64,000 nt of DNA from positions 1,302,001-1,366,000 of the forward strand of contig CP155565.1 of NCBI GenBank assembly GCA_039696685.1, read 5' to 3'. Shown here piece after piece: positions 49,532-58,810 of the stretch. The position numbers and the translations under genes were made by a program. The stretch comes from Vibrio sp. CDRSL-10 TSBA (GTDB lineage Bacteria; Pseudomonadota; Gammaproteobacteria; Enterobacterales; Vibrionaceae). The notes under the pieces were generated by a model that was not told the origin of the DNA, did no database searches, and saw only the letters and a list, made by a program, of their open reading frames with translations. Numbering within the stretch: position 1 is the stretch's first letter; each line of letters starts with the position of its first letter.

Positions 49532-49550
49532 CCCTAAGCGAGCTGACCGC

Positions 49551-50435
49551 TCAATAAGCGTGAATACCGAAAGCACGCAGCCGTGCGGGCAGAATATCGT
49601 CTAACTGCTGCACTTCATCCGGTTCAATTTCAATCAGGTTGAATTGGTGCTCTGTATATAAAGCTCGGGTTTGCTGGCGGTGTTTCTCCTCAATGGGAGC
49701 GCCGTCGGTTCCCCAGTACTGGATGTATATTTTACCGCCCGGCAGATAAAAGTCACTCATCACGCTTTTCTCAATCGGCAACGGGCGTTGATAGGCGTGG
49801 ACTAAGCCGGCTAGATATAACCAGTTGTCAATCAACAGCTCACCGACCGAACGCACGTAATGGCCATCCAGCGTGCGGTGTTTGGCAGCAAACTTATGAC
49901 GAAAGCTGGTGAACGATTTATCCGTGGCATGCTCATCGGCATCCTGACCGAGAAATTCAATCACCGACTGGCGTAAATGCGGGTTGTGACGGATGGAGTC
50001 ATGCCAGAAGACAAACTTCTGCTCCGAACCTTTATCTTCTCTCTGCCTGGCCCCGACTCGTAAACCTGATGGCGTGGCAACCCAGCCGGTATCTCCTTTC
50101 GTTATCCAGCCCAGTTCACTGAACAGCTGATTAATTTTCTTTGGATTGAGTTTGAAGTAGTCACCCACCTGTGTCGCGCTGAGAGTTTGTCCGCTGGTGG
50201 CGCTCAGATCGATGAGTAAATTGTTGGGCCAGACGATAAAAGGTCCGAATTTAGGGTGTTGGGCATACTCACCACCGAACTTGGCGCCGAGGTCGGTTAA
50301 GATCCACTGATCGTCAAAACGGTTGATGTAGCCGGCTTTTTTCAAATCGGCGAACAACTGCTTGGCATCGAGATTTCTCTGTTTGGCCAGCGCTGAAGTG
50401 GATAGTTTGGCTGAAGTCGAACGTTTGTCTGCCAT
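49551..50435 (-). CDS. Two winged-helix-like repeats fused to a PD-(D/E)XK-type nuclease-like domain
   Basis: 294 aa, intact. Two similar N-terminal modules of about 65 residues, each ending in a small beta wing (AGYINRFDDQWILTDLGAKF and LGWITKGDTGWVATPSGLRV), look like DNA-binding winged helices. The C-terminus has the pattern VRSVGELLIDNWLYLAGLVH, then MSDFYLPGGKIYIQYWGTDG, as in helicase-associated PD-(D/E)XK domains with E, D-F-Y-L-P and I-Y-I-E-(Y/F)-W-G. The usual Glu is Gln here, so cleavage may be altered. As I recall, relatives are sometimes misnamed glycerol kinase; nothing here supports that. Convergent with yccF. A DNA-processing or defence role is inference. Confidence 0.65.
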   Translation of the reverse strand: MADKRSTSAKLSTSALAKQRNLDAKQLFADLKKAGYINRFDDQWILTDLGAKFGGEYAQHPKFGPFIVWPNNLLIDLSATSGQTLSATQVGDYFKLNPKKINQLFSELGWITKGDTGWVATPSGLRVGARQREDKGSEQKFVFWHDSIRHNPHLRQSVIEFLGQDADEHATDKSFTSFRHKFAAKHRTLDGHYVRSVGELLIDNWLYLAGLVHAYQRPLPIEKSVMSDFYLPGGKIYIQYWGTDGAPIEEKHRQQTRALYTEHQFNLIEIEPDEVQQLDDILPARLRAFGIHAY

Positions 50436-50623
50436 AAGGCTTGCCTGATTTGCCCGTTTTTATCAGTGTAACCCGCGTGTCGCGCGATGGCAGGGATAAT
50501 ATGGGGAAATTGTGAGCCTGCTGAGTGATTTACAATGTAAACTCTCTCCGCTAGCGCTGAAGTGATTGTGGTTTTCTGCGCTTGATTGGTAGCATGGGCG
50601 TAGTTTGGTGCGAGGCAGGCAGA

Positions 50624-51731
50624 ATGGTAAGACGAGCAGCAAAAGTCGCGATACTGGTATTGGCGCTGATGTCAGCTGTGGTGATGTGGCAGCGGGCTCA
50701 ACTGGCGGTACTGGCCCTGACGCGTACCGATCCGCTGCCCTATACACAAGCATTGGTGACACAGCAGCGCTATGCTGAAGCCGCTGAATATCTCGGCTTT
50801 TTTATGCAATATGACTATGTCAGTTCTGATCCCAAAGCACAGGAATTAGCGCACAATATTGCCGCCGTGCGCAGCGAATGGAAGTATCAGTTTGCCAAGT
50901 TGCAGCAGGGATTACTGACCGGAACCAGCGATGAAAGCATCGGAATGACGGCCGCTGTGGTGACTGATTTTCTGGTTATCGGCGATTTGCGTGATTTAAC
51001 CCGTCAAGGGCTTAACCTTGCGCAGGGCGAAGAGGTGGATGAAACTCTGGTCGCTCTGGCATCGCTCGGACTACTTGCCAGTGCCGCACAAATCGTTAGT
51101 GGTGCTGGTACGCTGGAAACCGCCGGCGCCGCGACTCCGGTGTTACTGGCCACTACGGCCGGTAAAAGTGCGCTGGTCACACTCAAAGCGGCCAGGAAAG
51201 TGGGTAAGCTACCGCCCTGGTTAGCGAAAACCTTAGTCAGTGAAACCAAACTGGCCCGCCAGTCAAAAAACCTGCACGGAGTGTCGGCACTGCTTGGTGA
51301 TGTCAGCGTACTGGCCAGAAACCCGTGGCGGGTTGCGTCTGCTTAGTCGCAGCGGTAACCGGGCTGAACTGAGCGCTATGGCCAGATTTGCGCAAACCTT
51401 TGGCGAGCACAGCGCGACTTTGTACCGCCTCGGAGGGGATGTGGTGCTGCAGATGGCTCATCGCGCACCGCAACTGGGCAAAAGCACCCTGATGCTGGCG
51501 GCCACATTCGGCCAGCGCGGATTGAGAGTGCTGGATAACCTCGGGGCGGTCAGATTTACCAAGTATGTCAGCCGGGCAGCGAAGCTCTCCTATAAAGGCG
51601 ATGTGTTACGTTTACTGGCCAAATGGTTGCTGCAGTTACCGCACTGGTTGCTCATGCTGTTTATCGTCCTGGCGGCTCTGATCTGGTTGCCGTGGCGTTG
51701 GATTAAACGTCTTTGGATGCGCAAAGCGTAA
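50624..51731 (+). CDS. Membrane protein of unknown function with two end helices
   Basis: About 369 aa. A hydrophobic segment at the start (VAILVLALMSAVVMW) and one at the end (WLLMLFIVLAALIWLPWRWI) enclose a long helical, Ala/Leu-rich region with an intramembrane-like stretch (LASLGLLASAAQIVSGAGTL). One extra base at 51318-51322 (GAAAC) shifts the frame; corrected: SVLARTRGGLRLLSRSGNRA. The Met at 50624 is preferred to a TTG at 50582. No domain recognised. It is followed by a hairpin at 51759-51781. Confidence 0.7.
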
Positions 51732-51758
51732 TCTTGCTGAGTTTTCATTCTAGAACTG

Positions 51759-51781
51759 CGGGATGTAATGAACATCCCGCG
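51759..51781 (+). terminator. Hairpin after the membrane protein gene
   Basis: GCGGGATGT-AATGA-ACATCCCGC, nine perfect pairs but no T run; a weak terminator or processing site. Confidence 0.55.
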
Positions 51782-51881
51782 TTACGTCTTATCATTCCTG
51801 CTTAACCCCATAAAATGCCAGTCAGGCATCGCAATGCACGTCGCTGTGATGCCCGATAACAACAGCAACAAGGGGAAAGTC

Positions 51882-52858
51882 ATGAGTTTTCAATCCGCAC
51901 GCCAGTCTTCTGAGCGTGACACCATACGCGAGATGATCGAGCAGTTCGGACAATGCTGGCTGGAAGGCGAAGCGGCTGCTATGCCGCTGCTAATGCAGCA
52001 GGAAGTGCAACTCATCAGCCATCAGCACGGTGAGCACAAGGGACGGGATGCTGTTTTACAGGCGCTGAGCCGAGATACGGCCGCTGCGGCTTTACTGGGA
52101 CAGACGTCCAATCATTATATTGCTGTCGATGGCGATCAGGCTGCCGCGAGTATGTATCTGTTTGGCCTAAAACCAGGTCATAAACGCCAGTATTTCCTGT
52201 TTGGTGCCGCGCTGGTGATGCGCTTGCAGCGCCACGAAAACGGCTGGCTGTTTAGTGAAATTCGACTGCAGGTTAACTGGTCACATGGTGACCGAGGCCT
52301 GATGTCGCACTGGAAAAATGTACCGGGCGAGCATGGCTGGAAAATGGGTGATGAGCCACCGGTACTGGTGAGTGAGCTGCATTCGCCTTGGGCGCTTTTA
52401 CCTGATGCTCCAGTGCCGGAATCATTGCCGGAGGCATTATCTGAGCTTTATGCGCGTTACTCATTTGCAGTGGACCAAAATGATATGAGTCTGCTGACGA
52501 CCGCTTACAGCCAGGATATTTCCGGAGGATTTGCGCCGGTCGGGAATTTTTCCGGCCATGATAAGGTGATTAGCATTCTGAAAAACTTCCGCCATCTGGC
52601 TTCGGTCTGGCAGCATTTTGCACACGTGGTACGGGTGGAAGATGAAGGTGACGGTCGCCATGCCAAGATGATCATCGCGCGCATTATTCCTGAGCCCCGG
52701 TCGATGAACAAGGTCGCCAGGTGTACGGGGCGCACTATCAGTTGCGGGTACGACTGGAAGATGATCATCAGTGGCGTATCTGCTGGACCGATTATCGTAC
52801 TGGTTGGTTTACCCAGGATGATGTGCCGGAATTTGATATTGGCCGGGCAACCGCCTGA
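51882..52858 (+). CDS. Protein with two SnoaL/NTF2-like domains
   Basis: About 325 aa. Two successive NTF2-like modules: the first about 10-150 (MIEQFGQCWLEGEAAAMPLL, HKGRDAVLQALS, YLFGLKP), the second about 185-320 (ELYARYSFAVDQNDMSLLTT, AYSQDISGGFAPVGNFSGHD, then RICWTDYRTGWFTQDDVPEF). The frame breaks near 52696, where a CCCC run appears to have lost one C; corrected: IIPEPPVDEQGRQVYGAHYQ, ending at 52858. This is one of only two frameshifts that do not fit the GAAAC pattern. The start at 51882 has aagggga upstream. Upstream of a GntR regulator, perhaps its target; enzymatic role unknown. Confidence 0.78.
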
Positions 52859-53152
52859 TAAACACCTGTTACAAGCTCATTCGATTGATATGTCGAGTGG
52901 GCTTTTGGGATTCTTGATGACAACGTCAGGAGTGAATATGGCTCAAGATTGGATTTAGGAGGGCCATGATATTTGGCGACTATTGGCAACTTTAGAGCGC
53001 GCAAGGCAATATATGAAATTTAGTAGTTAGGTATAATGCTCAAATGAATGTTGATATTGAGCATTGGATCACGTCAAGTTGGGTGGAACCGAATTTTCCG
53101 TTTGCCGACCATCCTTGATATAATGCTGGTTCAATGTGTATAGAGAGTGTAT

Positions 53153-53819
53153 ATGTCTGATCACGAGAAGATTTATAGCAAATTATTGCAAACCATTGTT
53201 GAGCATCGGTTGCCTCCGGGCGCACGTTTACCGGAAGACAAACTCTCTGAGGCATTTAATGTCAGTCGTACCGGGATTCGCAAGGTTTCTGCAGCGTCTG
53301 GAGATTGAGCGTTTTGTGATTATTCGTCCTAACAAAGGCGCGCAGGTGAACGTGCCGAGTGAGAAAGAAGCCAACGAAGTGTTTGACTCGCGTATTTTGG
53401 TGGAGTCAGAGCTGATTCCGGCGTTATTGAAACACTGGGACGGACAACAATCGAAGCGTTTCAGCACTATGGTCGAGCAGGAAAAGCAAGCGGACAGTAA
53501 CAACGATCTTGCTACCTCTATTCAGTTAACGGCTAAATTTCATTACGAACTGGCTGCGCTGGCCGGCAATTCGATACTCGCCCAGCTGGTCGAGCAGCTC
53601 TGCTATCGCTCATCGCTGGTGATCGCCGCGTATGGCTCGCGCAACAGTGTCGGATGTGACTGTGGCGACCACAGTGATCTGATTCGTATTCTGGATGACG
53701 GCGAGGTGGCACAGGCGCAAGCCTGGATGCAGAATCATCTGCGCCATATCAAATCATCGCTGCATATTGAGGGTAAGAAAAACGAGGAAATTGATTTCCA
53801 GCGTTTGTTCTCCAGTTGA
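53153..53819 (+). CDS. GntR-family (FCD domain) transcription regulator
   Basis: About 222 aa. N-terminal winged helix-turn-helix ([20 protein letters not shown]) and FCD effector domain with metal-type His residues ([30 protein letters not shown]). One extra base at 53285-53289 (GTTTC) breaks it between helix and wing; corrected: [20 protein letters not shown]. The start at 53153 is at the expected N-terminal length. Target unknown; neighbours on both sides are NTF2-like proteins. Confidence 0.87.
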
Positions 53820-53879
53820 CAAAGATGAGTGATACACCTGTATGGGTGGGCATCACGTCCGAATAGTCAGCCTCAACTC

Positions 53880-53925
53880 AAAATAAAGGGCCACTGTCGA
53901 ACAAGACATCGGCCCTTTATTTTAT
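53880..53925. terminator. Bidirectional terminator
   Basis: AAAATAAAGGGCC and GGCCCTTTATTTT form a 13-pair stem with an 18-base loop. It ends the GntR gene on one side and the old-yellow-enzyme remnant on the other. Confidence 0.85.
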
Positions 53926-53945
53926 TGTCTGGCGACCAGAGGCGC

Positions 53946-54063
53946 TTAACCAGCCTGATAACGCGGATAGTCGGTGTGCCCTTCGGCTCCGCCGCCATAA
54001 AAAGAGCGACGTTTGACTTCCGCCCAAGGCCAACCGAACGTAAGGCGAGGTTGAAAGTCTGGA
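53946..54063 (-). pseudogene. C-terminal remnant of an old-yellow-enzyme (NemA-like alkene reductase) gene
   Basis: On the minus strand a short open stretch reads PDFQPRLTFGWPWAEVKRRS then FYGGGAEGHTDYPRYQAG and stop at 53946. The FYGGGAEGxTDYP ending is the signature C-terminus of NADH:flavin oxidoreductases of the old-yellow-enzyme family. Only about 38 residues remain; upstream the frame closes at once and the DNA belongs to another gene on the plus strand. This is the scar of a deletion or rearrangement near 54050. Its terminator (53880-53925) is still in place. Confidence 0.8.
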
Positions 54064-54688
54064 TGAACACCTGAAGTTGTTCAGTGATGATGTGCGCTTG
54101 GTGCATGCCGGGACGACACTTTTAGCGGAATATAAAGACGGAATGAAAGCCTGGTTTCAACGTCTGCCGCCGGAAAATGGTTCACACTTCATTGAGCGTT
54201 TTGAATTCAAAATGGTAAGCGACCGACTGGCGGTGGTCACCATGAAGGTCGCGTACCAGGCATTGCTGGAAGATGGCCACCTGATCGGTGCAATGATCGA
54301 TTATTACACCGAAGTGGTGTTTGATGAGGGTGGCCGGGCTTGTTTCCGCTTTATTCAGAAAACGCCGGTAATGGCCAATCCTGCGACTACTTTTACGGCA
54401 TCATTTGCTGCTAACCGCCGTGAATCTTTCAACGCCTGTTTCATGGGTCGGTTGCTGGCGTGCGATCATGCTGCGCTGCACGCTTTGACTGACGATCAAT
54501 CGGTGGCTGATAAGCTCAATGCTGTGCTCGGGCATCTATCCTCCCGGCAGATGGCTGAGGCGGAAGTGCTGCCCGGCCAGGGCGAATTGGTGCGGCTGAT
54601 TGTGCCTGATGATGCGAGCGAATGGTGTTTAACCCTGGCCGAGAAAGGCGGTGCCTATCTCCGTATTACCGACCTGCATCCGGCGTAG
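54047..54688 (+). pseudogene. 5'-truncated NTF2-like protein gene
   Basis: The frame open from about 54047 reads EVESLDEHLKLFSDDVRLVH and continues to 54688 (about 213 aa). The first possible starts are a TTG at 54077 and a GTG at 54092, neither with a good ribosome site. The text starts abruptly in what looks like the first helix of an NTF2-like domain and abuts the alkene-reductase remnant. Probably the gene lost its 5' end and promoter at the same junction. The second half (about 110-210) is a separate domain I do not recognise. It could still be translated from the TTG; confidence in truncation is moderate. Confidence 0.6.
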
Positions 54689-54695
54689 AAGCAGT

Positions 54696-55329
54696 TTACC
54701 GGTTGGTTGATAAGCCTGCGCTGCGTCTGAGCAGGGCAGGTATTGCCTGTTTGCTGGTGGTGGCAATGGTTTGCATCAGAGCAAAGCTGGGATTGTGTAT
54801 TCCTTTCACATTCAGTTCGTTCAGCATCAGCATCCACAAGCGCGCTGTCATTTGCGAGTCCGCCAACGCACGGTGGAAGGTTCCGTCATTTTCAATCTGC
54901 TTAAAACGGACTAAATCGCCCAGTTTGTGGGTCGGAGCGTTTTGAATCAGGCGCCTGGCTATCAGCATTGAACAGGCAAACTGACCACCATAGCGGGCAT
55001 CAATCCGTTCCAGTTTCTGCATCAAGAAAACGCTTATCAAAACTGGCGTTATGAGCCACTAGCGGACTGTCACCGATAAAGTCGGCGAATTCTGCCATCA
55101 CTTCTGCTGCACTCTCTGCCTGACTCAGCATGGCATTACTGATGCCGGTATAGCTTTCAATAAAGCCGCTGACCCGAAAACCGGGATTCATCAGGCGCTG
55201 GAATGTTGCGCTGATTTCACCGTCCACGAGTTTTACCGCACCAATTTCAATGGCACGATCACCCATATTCGGTGAGAGGCCGGTGGTTTCAAAATCGAGC
55301 ACGATAACGGAATGAGCAGGGTGTGACAT
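54696..55329 (-). CDS. DnaQ-like 3'-5' exonuclease
   Basis: About 211 aa, DEDD-type exonuclease. Exo[21 protein letters not shown] with Asp and Glu, Exo[18 protein letters not shown], Exo[17 protein letters not shown] with His and Asp. Relatives include DNA polymerase III epsilon and stand-alone exonucleases. One extra base at 55013-55017 (GTTTC on plus) breaks the frame; corrected: [19 protein letters not shown]. Stand-alone, without polymerase domain. It may degrade DNA or small nucleotides; the substrate is uncertain. Confidence 0.9.
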
Positions 55330-55531
55330 GGTAAAGATCCGGTCAGTATAAAAGCTGAATTATACCGAATTACCAGCCCGTTGGCAGCAGGGCTGGATGA
55401 GCAACGATGTCTCTGTCACCGTGTGGCGTACGCTATGTATATATTTGATAAGTCGCATATGTCTAACTACACTCAAATCGAAAATGACGGCGAGTTTTTA
55501 TACTAATTTCATTTCCTTGAAAGGGGCAGGC

Positions 55532-57566
55532 ATGCGAATTCATTCAATTCGGTTGAAGATGATGATACCCATCTTAATTCTGGCGGTGCTGGTATTGGCG
55601 GCGGTCGGCTTTATGCAGATCATCACCAAAATAGAAGAACGTGCGATGGATAAGCAGGCTAAGTCTTATTTTGAAGCGATAGCCACTGTGTTGAATGCTG
55701 ACCGGGATATTTATCAGGCGCGGCTGGCTCAGGCGGAAATGCTATCCAATTATGGCAATCGTGCCGAGCAGCAAAAAGTGTTTGATGAGAATGCGCAACA
55801 AGTGTTTGACCGCTTTCAGCTTTTTCGCAACTTACTTAAAGATGAGCCGCAATTAACAGCCCCTTTCAGCAATTTTGAATCCTTGTATCAGACCTGGCTG
55901 GCAAGCAGCCAAAGCCTCAACCAGATGTTTACCACCAAGCAGACTCTGGTTGCTCAAATGGAGTCCATCGATCAAGACTTTTACTCATTACGCAATTTAC
56001 TCGATGTGGCTGAAAAAGAGCTCAGAGCGCACGCAGTTTCAACGGATGGTGCTGTCGTTGACCATGAGCTGATGAAGCGCTATCTGGAGGCCGTTGCTGA
56101 AGTGCTTAATGCTGACCGTGATCTTTATCAGGCGAGACTGGCTCAGCAGAAAGCGCTGACCAACATCGGAGATCAGGCGCAAAACCGTGAAGAATTTGAG
56201 CGGAATGCGTTAGAAGCAATGGGGCGGGTACAATCTTACATGACATTGATGTCCAATGAGCCCGATTATGTCAGGCCGTATGCCCGGTTTAACGAGATTT
56301 TTGCTGGCTGGCTTAAACGCAGTGAAGCTCTGTTTGACTCGAAAGTCTTGGCGTTATCGCCGGGGCATCAGGATATCCTGAGTCAGAGTGATGAGAGTTT
56401 TGCTGCCATTAGGGAGTTACTCGACAAGGGTGGTGAGGCTGTGCGTGATCATGCGCGTTTAATGGAACAGCAAACTGCTCAGGAAGTGGCGCAGTATCAG
56501 AAACTGGCTTTGATCGTAGTGGCGATTGGTTTTGTGATAGCGTTCGGGATTGGTTATTACATGCCTAAGCGCATCACCGAAAACGTCAACAGCGTGTCAC
56601 GGCGGATCAAAGAGATCTCTGAAGGGGACGGCGATCTGACCGCGCGGATCAATTCGCAATCCAAAGACGAACTGGGCGATCTGTCACGGGAATTCGATCA
56701 GTTTGTTACCAAGCTGCAAGGGATCATGCGCATTATTCAGGAAAAAAGCGCGGCTGTGGGGGACTCGACCCATGAGCTGGAAAAAGTCGCTGATACAGTG
56801 AATCAGATTACCCCGGTGTTGGTTGACTCCAGTGATTCGATTGTCAGTGCGGCGAGCGAGATGTCGGCGTCTAATGAGCAGGTGGCGAATGTGGCGTCTG
56901 AGACGTCCAATGAATCAACCAATGCTGCCGATCATATTCAGCAGGGGCGGGGCGTGATCAGTTCATCGCATAAAAGTATTGATGAGCTGGTGCGTAATAT
57001 CGACGTAACCATGAATAAAGCCCAGGATCTGGAGAACAATTCAGTATCGATTTCATCGGTACTGGAAGTGATTCGTGGTATTGCTGAGCAAACCAATCTG
57101 CTCGCTCTCAATGCTGCGATTGAAGCCGCACGTGCCGGTGAATACGGCCGGGGCTTTGCGGTGGTGGCGGATGAAGTTTCGCGCCCTGGCAACGCAAACC
57201 GGTGAGAGCACCAACAAGATTGAAGAGATGATCAGCCAGCTGACACACAGCGTTAATGAGGCTTTTACCAGCATTAAAATGAGTAAGGAAAATGCCAACC
57301 AGACCGTCGATAGCTTCAACCAGGTTGTTGAAGTCTTTGATGCACTGAGCCGGTCGATGAACAATGTACGGGAATTGTCGGAGCAGACTGCGCTGGCAAC
57401 TCAGGAGCAGGCTACGGTATCGAATGACATCAACAAGAACATGATCGCAATGAAAGACCAGACCGATGGGGTTGATCAGGCGTCGAAACAGATTCATCGC
57501 CAGTTTAGTGCATTATCGAATTTGTACCGTGAACTGGATGAACAGGTGTCGAAATTCCGAGTGTAA
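55532..57566 (+). CDS. Methyl-accepting chemotaxis protein with duplicated helical sensor
   Basis: About 678 aa. N-terminal helix ([20 protein letters not shown]), a large periplasmic helical sensor made of two copies of one module (about 45-175 and 180-310), each with (A/V)LNADRD(I/L)YQARLAQ, a second helix ([20 protein letters not shown]), HAMP, and the signalling hairpin ([20 protein letters not shown]). The start at 55532 has aaagggg upstream; the longer frame from 55397 is not used. One extra base at 57176-57180 (GTTTC) breaks the hairpin; corrected: [20 protein letters not shown]. The ligand is unknown. Confidence 0.92.
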
Positions 57567-57608
57567 ACAGCATTTCGAGTGTAAACAGAAAACAACTTAG
57601 CCTATAAA

Positions 57609-57644
57609 AACGCCCGGACGCAAAACATAAGTCCGGGCGTTGTT
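57609..57644. terminator. Terminator between the chemoreceptor and psiE
   Basis: AACGCCCGGAC and GTCCGGGCGTT, 11 perfect pairs with an 11-base loop; it serves the two convergent genes. Confidence 0.88.
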
Positions 57645-57669
57645 GTCTCTTGTTCACGATAACGGGATA

Positions 57670-58149
57670 TCAGGATGAACGTTTGTCCGAATTAGGTGGT
57701 GTCACTTCGCTGTCCGGTTTATCAAAGTAGGCGGCGAAACCACTGCGGGTCGGTTTATACGGCCAGTAATGATGACCCACTCGGATCACCAGGGTTGCCA
57801 GCGCCAGAATCAACGCAGCCAGAGACAGCCAGACAATAAATACCCCATCAATCTCTTTCATCCCCAGAGTGATGTAACGGGCAATAGCCATGATCGCGAT
57901 ATAGATAGGATAGCGAACCGGTATTTTTCCGTGCGAGACGAACTGGTGCACCATAGTGAGCACTTCCAGATAGATAAACATCAGCAGAATATCGGTCAAC
58001 AGCACCGCCTGGGCAGTAAAGATATGCTTAAATTCATTGGCGATGGCGAATAACGTCGCCAGTGTTATCGCGACCAGTAATACGGCCTCGATAATATGGT
58101 AAACCTTCAGAAACAGTTGGGTGAATTTTTTGGATAGTGACGATTCCAT
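57670..58149 (-). CDS. psiE: PsiE-family phosphate-starvation-inducible membrane protein
   Basis: 159 aa, intact, with four hydrophobic helices. The stretch FIYLEVLTMVHQFVSHGKIP followed by RYPIYIAIMAIARYI is typical of the PsiE family. Expression in relatives rises on phosphate limitation; function is not established. No Pho box was recognised upstream. Confidence 0.88.
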   Translation of the reverse strand: MESSLSKKFTQLFLKVYHIIEAVLLVAITLATLFAIANEFKHIFTAQAVLLTDILLMFIYLEVLTMVHQFVSHGKIPVRYPIYIAIMAIARYITLGMKEIDGVFIVWLSLAALILALATLVIRVGHHYWPYKPTRSGFAAYFDKPDSEVTPPNSDKRSS

Positions 58150-58305
58150 TGCTTTACATCCATATCATTAACATTAATGCCATAGTAAGAGGTCTGGGTT
58201 GGATTGGCGAGATTTATTGATAATTCAGCCGATTGATGATGCTTTGGCCTGAGCAGACTAGCGAACGGATATTGCAGCTCAGTGACTGTGCCGGTTTTTC
58301 TTTTC

Positions 58306-58342
58306 CAGTGGATGGCTATTTTCATCAGTGGATGGCTATTTT
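58306..58342. repeat. Tandem 20-bp duplication
   Basis: CAGTGGATGGCTATTTTCAT at 58306-58325 is followed directly by a second copy from 58326 that diverges after 17 bases. It lies in the otherwise gene-free gap 58150-58476 upstream of psiE and the small membrane gene. Confidence 0.8.
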
Positions 58343-58476
58343 CTCCGTGGATAAAATGGCAGCAGTTAGTAAATCTAATTTTGCATAGTTTCAAATTTAA
58401 ATATTACTGTAAATCAAAAAATAGCCGCTAGAACAGGAGTAGGTTGGATGGGATTGGTTTATTTGAGGGAGTAAAG

Positions 58477-58746
58477 ATGACCACATTCAAAGTATTTCTC
58501 AGAGACATGTTGGGTTTAGTTTTGATTCTTTCTGCGGTGCTGGCATTGTTTAGTCTGTTGTTGGATCTGACCGCGCTGTTTGCCTATCTTCATCATGATT
58601 CAGGCCATGCTTCACTGCTGTTGCATGAGTCTTATTATCTGTTGGTGTTTTTTATTCCGCCCTATTTCATCGGCAAATACATCAACCGGGCCGAGGTGGT
58701 GCAAGCGGTGGAAGATTTTCTGCTGATGAAAAGTAAGCAGTCATAA
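58477..58746 (+). CDS. Small inner-membrane protein
   Basis: 89 aa with two hydrophobic helices (LGLVLILSAVLALFSLLLDL and SYYLLVFFIPPYFIGKYI) and a His-rich loop between them (HHDSGHASLLLH). The start at 58477 has gagggag upstream; the upstream extension to 58444 is not used. No recognised family. Divergent from psiE. Confidence 0.75.
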   Translation: MTTFKVFLRDMLGLVLILSAVLALFSLLLDLTALFAYLHHDSGHASLLLHESYYLLVFFIPPYFIGKYINRAEVVQAVEDFLLMKSKQS

Positions 58747-58768
58747 TACCTCTCCTGCCGCGGACAAT

Positions 58769-58798
58769 ATGACCTTTGCTGTCGGGAGCAAAGGTCAT
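58769..58798. terminator. Terminator before nadE (convergent)
   Basis: ATGACCTTTGCT and AGCAAAGGTCAT, 12 perfect pairs around a 6-base loop, between convergent genes. No T run on either side, so efficiency is uncertain. Confidence 0.7.
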
Positions 58799-58810
58799 CT
58801 CCAGAGGGCT

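Noticed and set aside
49551-50435. Glycerol kinase annotation for this gene
   Set aside because: No FGGY-kinase motif is present; the sequence shows winged-helix-like and nuclease-like patterns.
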